NCBI GenBank assembly: GCA_958496175.1
Contig: OY292276.1
Span: 11,302,001 to 11,366,000 of the forward strand
Direction of reading: 5' to 3'
DNA length: 64,000 bases
From: Sisyra terminalis
Lineage: Eukaryota; Arthropoda; Insecta; Neuroptera; Sisyridae
Shown in pieces: positions 59,214 to 64,000 of this stretch. Below the pieces are notes generated by a model. That model did no database searches and was not told where the DNA came from. It saw only the letters and a list, made by a program, of their open reading frames with translations. The position numbers and the translations under genes are program-made. Position 1 is the stretch's first letter; each line of letters opens with the position of its first letter.

Positions 59214-61209
59214 ATGAGTGATGAAGAAAAACAACTCCAATTCCATGAAATGGAATTGGACGATCGCCTATTAAAGGTAATGAATTTCAAAGATAGTAAT
59301 TCAATCAATATTAATTGTAATTTTTAGTCCATAGCTCGATTAGGCTGGGATGAACCGACCCTTATCCAAGAACGGGCTATTCCCCTTTTGCTGGAAGGAA
59401 AAGACGTGTTGATCCGGGCTCGAACGGGATCAGGAAAAACGGCGGCCTTCTCGATTCCTGTGATTCAGAAAATTTTAAAGTCTAAACAAAATAAAAGGCA
59501 ACAGGCTACCAGTACCCTGATTTTGGCTCCGAGCAAGGAACTTTGCCATCAAATTTACGATGTTTTGGTTTTGTTGACGAGTCGGTGCTCAAGGGAAGTG
59601 CGATGTGTACATATATCCACGCAGATGGATGTCAACGCCCAGAAACCGTTGTTGGTGGAGAAACCTGATATTATTGTTGCAACGCCTGCAAGGATTTTAA
59701 CTCATTTGAATTCCGGAAATTTGGACCTGAAGGAGTCTTTAGAAACTTTGGTGGTGGATGAGGCTGACCTAATGTTTTCCTTCGGATATGAAAAAGATGC
59801 AAAAGATGTTCTTAAGTATGAACTAAGATACTCATTAAACTTTACTAATGTTAAATAATAAGATAAAATTAAATCGTTATCATCAAAATCATTTGACCAA
59901 TTGGCTTAAAATTTAAGATGAATTATTTTTTTTAGATTCCTCCCTAACATTTACCAGGCAATATTGGCTTCGGCAACTCTAAGCGAGGATGTTTTAAACT
60001 TAAAGAAACTAGTTTTACACAACCCAGTCGTTTTAAAACTGGAAGAACCAGATTTGGCTCCAACCACCCAATTATCCCATTACTATTTAGCAGCCGAAGA
60101 AAACGATAAAGCAGCCATCCTTTACACGCTACTAAAATTGCAGTTGGTTCGAGGAAAAACCATAATTTTTGTAAATACAGTCGATCGATGTTACAAATTG
60201 AAACTATTCTTGGAACAATTCGGCATCCCCTCATGTGTCTTAAACTCAGAGTTACCGGCAACCACCCGTTGGCATGCAGTTCAACAATTCAATAAAGGCA
60301 TCTACGATATTATAATAGCATCCGACGAAAAAGCCCTAGAAGACACCAGCGATCCGTCAGGATCGCAAAAGAAAGACCGAAAAAAGAGTAAACGTAAAAA
60401 AGACAAAGAATCAGGTGTCTCGCGAGGAATCGACTTTCAATGTGTTTCCAATGTGATGAATTTTGATTTTCCTTTGGACGTGGACTCGTATATTCATCGG
60501 GCAGGAAGAACTGCGCGAGGAAATAACCAAGGAAGTGTTCTGTCTTTTATGAGCATCAGGGAACGGCCACTGATGGAAAACGTTAACAAACACATTAAAA
60601 CTGGCACCAATGACGACAATATTTTCAACGCTTATCAATTCAAACTGGAAGAAGTCGAGGCTTTTAGATATCGAGCCAAAGATGCCTGGAAAGCGGTCAC
60701 TAGAATAGCAGTTCGAGAAGCTCGACTTAAGGAAATTAAAATTGAAATATTTAATTCAAAAAAATTAAAAGTAGGTATTTTCAACAGTTGAAACTAGCCA
60801 ACTAAAATGACTAGCCGTTAAATAAAATCGGCTTTGGATTAAAAGAAACCAAAAGTTGTGACTAACATGTAGTATTATAACCAATTGGCTGGTTTTAATG
60901 CTTCTATTTAGTTGTACATTGAATTAATATAATTTATTTTACTTCTAGTCATATTTTGAAGATAATCCTAAAGATTTACAAGTATTACGTCACGATAAAG
61001 CCCTACATACAGTCCGAGTACAATCTCATCTTGCAGACGTGCCGGAATATATGGTTCCGGATACTTTAAAAAATTTAGGAACTATCACCAAACGAAAAAG
61101 GAAATATGGAGATCGACCTCATGGGAATTCAACTAAATATCAACTCAAATTAGACAATCCTTTGGCGAGTTTAGATCTTTTAGGTTCCAAAAAGAAAAAA
61201 CGAAAATGA
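59214..61209 (+). CDS. DDX56: DEAD-box RNA helicase DDX56
   Basis: Four exons join in frame: 59214-59276, 59328-59815, 59936-60770 and 60949-61209, all with GT/AG introns (51-178 bp), giving 548 residues; human DDX56 is 547. Motifs in order: Q motif GWDEPTLIQERAIP, Walker A ARTGSGKT, PSKELCHQ (Ia), TPAR (Ib), VDEAD (II), SAT (III), IIFVNT (IV), SRGIDF (V) and HRAGRTAR (VI). The C-terminal part contains the DDX56-type SYFEDNPKDLQVLRHD and HLADVPEYMVPDTL blocks and ends in a Lys/Arg-rich tail (SKKKKRK), a likely nucleolar signal. A lysine-rich linker (KKDRKKSKRKKDKE) precedes motif V. DDX56 (yeast Dbp9 relative) is an ATP-dependent RNA helicase needed for large ribosomal subunit assembly. Polyadenylation signals AATAAA are at 61224 and 61239. 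The introns were placed by splice consensus and reading frame, without transcript data. Confidence 0.96.
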
Positions 61210-61223
61210 AATCAATTGTAAAT

Positions 61224-61255
61224 AATAAATGTTATTCAAATAAATCTTTTTTATT
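61224..61255. promoter_or_regulatory. Back-to-back polyA signals of convergent genes
   Basis: AATAAA at 61224-61229 and 61239-61244 serve DDX56 on the plus strand. On the minus strand AATAAA (61255-61250) overlaps the TAA stop codon of the kinase gene. The stops are only 41 bp apart, so the 3'UTRs must overlap or be extremely short. Confidence 0.7.
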
Positions 61256-61998
61256 GTAATATTGTTTGATTGATACATAAAATAAGACTATTTAAACATT
61301 TGTTAAATTCTTCTTCGGATGAATCGTTTGATATTATAAAATCCCAGTTTTCTATATCATCTAAATTGCACTCAGATTCGCTATCATCAACCCCTAAAAT
61401 AAAATCATATCGATAAGGCAATTTTCCATTATTTTTAGAAGATAAAAAAACCTGTTTTAAAAACCCATCCACGTTTCTGTCGAGTTTCTTCCGAGGCCGT
61501 TACTTTAACTGTTTTTATTTTAGTGGAATAATTTTTACGAAACCAAACCAAATCAGTTTTTCTTCTTATATCACTAACAATCCAAATTGGCTTCAATTGG
61601 GCTAAAATTTTAGCATAAAGTACTAGATAATTGCCTTCTTATTGTTGATGTTTACCCTTTTTACAAGCAGCTTCACAAAAATACCCAAAATTTTCTTTAC
61701 GAACTTCGTCACTCCATTTTATCATATCGATTCTATATTGCTCTTTGTAGGCTCCGTCTCCCATCAGTTCTTCCAAATTTAAACCGAGTTTGGAGGCCCA
61801 AAAAGTTTTAATCGGTTCGGAAATTCGAATTATTTCGCATTGAGCATCTCCAAATCTAAAGCATTAAGTATTGGAAATAAATTTAGAGTTTTATTTGGTG
61901 TTTTGGGAAACTTACTTTTCTTTAAGTAATTCAACAGTAAAATCTTTGCCTGACTTTCTTTTACCACTAAATAAAAGGACAATAGTTGGCAAATCCAT
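61251..61998 (-). CDS. Pmvk: Phosphomevalonate kinase (insect/animal type)
   Basis: Four minus-strand exons: 61998-61916, 61855-61656, 61601-61452 and 61393-61251. All have GT/AG introns and the frame is kept, giving 191 residues, typical for animal PMVK. N-terminal MDLPTIVLLFSGKRKSGKDF carries the P-loop-like GKRKSGKD. IIRISEPIKTFWA, MIKWSDEVRKENFGYFCEAA, PIWIVSDIRRKTDLVWF and GWVFKTGVDDSESECNLDD are characteristic of the family. The enzyme phosphorylates mevalonate-5-phosphate to the diphosphate in the cytosolic/peroxisomal isoprenoid (juvenile hormone, dolichol) pathway; insects need it even though they do not make sterols. The acidic tail differs from vertebrates. Intron 2 is only 54 bp and reads TAA in frame, supporting its removal. 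Confidence 0.95.
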
Positions 61999-62528
61999 TA
62001 TGTATTTACTTATTAAGAATAAAGAATTTTTGAATGTAAATTAATTCAAAATATATCAATAATTAGATATATAACAAACCGCAACTATTGGATTATGTTT
62101 AAAGCATTTAAAGTTAGTAAACTTGATTGATTATTCTTCAAAAAAGAGAAACGAACTTGAAAGAAGTCATAATTTTTGTTAGACTACAATATTATAAATA
62201 AAATAATTTCTTTAAACTATTTTTAATTCTCCGTTATTCGGCTAAATAATTTGCATTTAAAAAGCCACATATTCTTGATATTCTTGGTTCCATTTGATAA
62301 CAATGACAAATTATTCTAGCATTATAATGACGTCGTCAAAGATAAAAGATACCATCGAAGAGAATGATAGAGTGAAATAGTTGATTATGAATAGTTCAAG
62401 CGAGTGAACCGAATTCAGATTTTTTTCCCAATATTTAGTTAAATTCTTGACAGTCTCCAAAACTTGTTACCATCTTCACATTAATCAAAGTATTGAAATT
62501 TTCCGAAAAAACATCAAAGTAAATAAAA
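61999..62528. promoter_or_regulatory. Shared divergent upstream region, Pmvk and CCT7
   Basis: 530 bp separate the Pmvk ATG (minus) from the CCT7 ATG (plus). The short gap between two housekeeping genes suggests a bidirectional promoter. I found no TATA box at a convincing position or other diagnostic motif. It includes both 5'UTRs. Confidence 0.6.
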
Positions 62529-64000
62529 ATGGTGAGTAATCTTTAAATATTTACGCCATCCTTGTAAAAAATATAAGACTTTTTACTGATCTTTGAAGTA
62601 AATACTTTCATTTTTCCAATTTAACAGATATTTTCCCGTTTGTTTGGATTAACCTTAAATTTTTCCGCTTGTAATTTGCCCAACTTAAATTTCCCATTAT
62701 CTATTTTAAAATAATCTAAAATTCTATAAAAACGATTTACAATCATCCAAATTAACCCCTGGTCTTCTTGTTTAAGGTTTGTTTGTTTTAAATACAGTTT
62801 AAAAAAATTGGTGATGAAAGTTGGGCGTCAAGTCATATGATTCAAAAACATTTATAAAAATGGCCAAAAATAATTGTAATGATATATTTTTGGTTATTTT
62901 TTAACTTATTAATGCAAAAATTTTGTTTTAGCAACCGCAAATTTTAATTTTGAAAGAGGGAACAGACAATTCTCAGGGAACCCCGCAATTACTGTCGAAT
63001 ATAACAGCATGTCAAGCTGTGGTGGATGCAGTGCGTACCACCCTTGGTCCGCGAGGCATGGACAAATTAGTTGTGGACAAAAGTGGCAAAGCCACCATCT
63101 CCAACGATGGAGCTACAATAATGAAACTCTTAGAAATTATTCATCCCGCAGCTTCCACCCTTGTAGACATAGCAAAATCACAAGACGCCGAAGTTGGGGA
63201 CGGCACCACCAGTGTCGTTATGTTGGCTGGCGAATTTCTAAAACAAATCAAGTCCTTCGTTGAAGAAGGAGTCCATCCCCGTATCATAATCAAGGCAGTA
63301 AGAAAATCCCTTGAAATAAGCATAGCAAAAATCAATGAATTGGCCGTGAAAATCGTCAATAGCAATCCAGAAGAACAAAGAAATTTGTTGGAAAAATGTG
63401 CAGCTACGGCTTTAAGTTCCAAGTTAATTCATCAACAACGAGAGTTCTTCTCGAAAATGGTCGTTAACGCAGTCTTATCCCTTGACAGTTTACTACCCCT
63501 TGATATGATAGGTATCAAAAAAGTAGCTGGAGGAGCATTAGAGGATTCAATGTTGGTGAACGGAGTTGCATTCAAGAAAACATTTTCTTATGCTGGTTTT
63601 GAAATGCAACCGAAAACTTACAAACAATGTAAAATTGCCTTACTTAACATTGAATTGGAATTGAAAGCTGAACGAGACAATGCGGAGGTGCGCGTTAACA
63701 GTGTAAAAGAATTCCAAAAAATTGTTGACGCTGAATGGCAAATTCTGTACGATAAACTGAAGAAAATTCACGAGTCGGGTGCTCAGGTAGTTCTTTCAAA
63801 ACTACCCATTGGAGATGTAGCCACTCAATATTTTGCCGACAGGTAATATAATTTTAGATAGTATTATAATTTAATGTACTAAAGTTTCGACTTTTCAATT
63901 CTTTTAGAGATATGTTTTGCGCTGGCCGCGTCGTAGACGAAGATCTAAAACGTACAATGAAAGCCTGTGGTGGAGCCGTTATGACCACCGTTCACGATTT
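62529..64000 (+). CDS. CCT7: T-complex protein 1 subunit eta (CCT7), 5' part
   Basis: Exon 1 contributes only the ATG (62529-62531), followed at once by a GTGAGT donor; exon 2 is 62932-63842, exon 3 begins at 63908 and runs off the window. About 335 of ~540 residues are present. Typical group II chaperonin motifs: [14 protein letters not shown] (ATP binding), DGATIMKLL, and the catalytic/phosphate loop [13 protein letters not shown]. The apical domain has [21 protein letters not shown] sequence (here [20 protein letters not shown]), as in CCT-eta. CCT7 is one of eight subunits of the cytosolic TRiC ring that folds actin, tubulin and many other proteins. The single-codon first exon is unusual but splices in frame (M then [10 protein letters not shown]), and the frame between exons 2 and 3 is kept ([17 protein letters not shown]). 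Confidence 0.97.

Noticed and set aside
59388..59858. 156-aa and 275-aa plus-strand ORFs as two separate helicase genes
   Set aside because: Splice sites join them in frame into one DDX56 protein with all helicase motifs in order.
61251..61472. 73-aa minus-strand ORF as an independent small gene
   Set aside because: Its start lies in exon 3 of the phosphomevalonate kinase gene and it reads through intron 3; it is not a separate gene.

Overview
This is AT-rich animal nuclear DNA, almost certainly from an insect. The evidence is intron-bearing insect-type housekeeping genes, arthropod-style Jockey, Penelope, Helitron, hAT, Tc1/mariner and CACTA-like remnants, and a classic insect heat-shock promoter. 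A beetle is plausible but not provable from the sequence alone.

The window has two very different parts. From 1 to about 57.5 kb it is a transposon graveyard without a recognisable intact host protein gene. From 58.0 to 64.0 kb it is gene-dense: the first coding exon of a Kv-channel-interacting protein (KChIP-like, minus strand), tRNA-Pro(CGG) (minus), a complete DEAD-box helicase gene DDX56 (plus, 4 exons, 548 aa), a complete phosphomevalonate kinase gene (minus, 4 exons, 191 aa) and the 5' part of CCT7/TCP-1 eta (plus). DDX56 and the kinase gene converge with 41 bp between stop codons. The kinase and CCT7 diverge from a 530-bp shared upstream region. The remaining KChIP exons must lie to the left, so much or all of the transposon-rich 58 kb may be KChIP intron 1.

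The left edge (911-1550) holds a compact heat-shock transcription unit: CCAAT and GAGA motifs, a perfect three-unit heat-shock element, further HSEs, TATA, a possible 59-codon reading frame and AATAAA, but no heat-shock protein. It is a candidate heat-inducible non-coding or small-peptide gene. A hAT foldback element sits directly on its polyA signal.

The repeats are unusually informative. Several ~0.7-1.1 kb foldback elements belong to at least three families with TAG-beginning termini, 8-bp target duplications and a shared internal TTTTTTGTAGA motif. Three Penelope-like hammerhead ribozyme types occur at 20.8-21.0, 22.5-22.7 and 26.7 kb, two of them as head-to-head pairs. Helitrons show A|TC...CTAG|T boundaries. 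An eight-unit ~0.4-kb tandem array (54.4-57.5 kb) derives from the C-terminal coding region of a LINE. Nested insertions (PIF MITE in hAT MITE in foldback) and two natural empty sites reveal insertion boundaries exactly.
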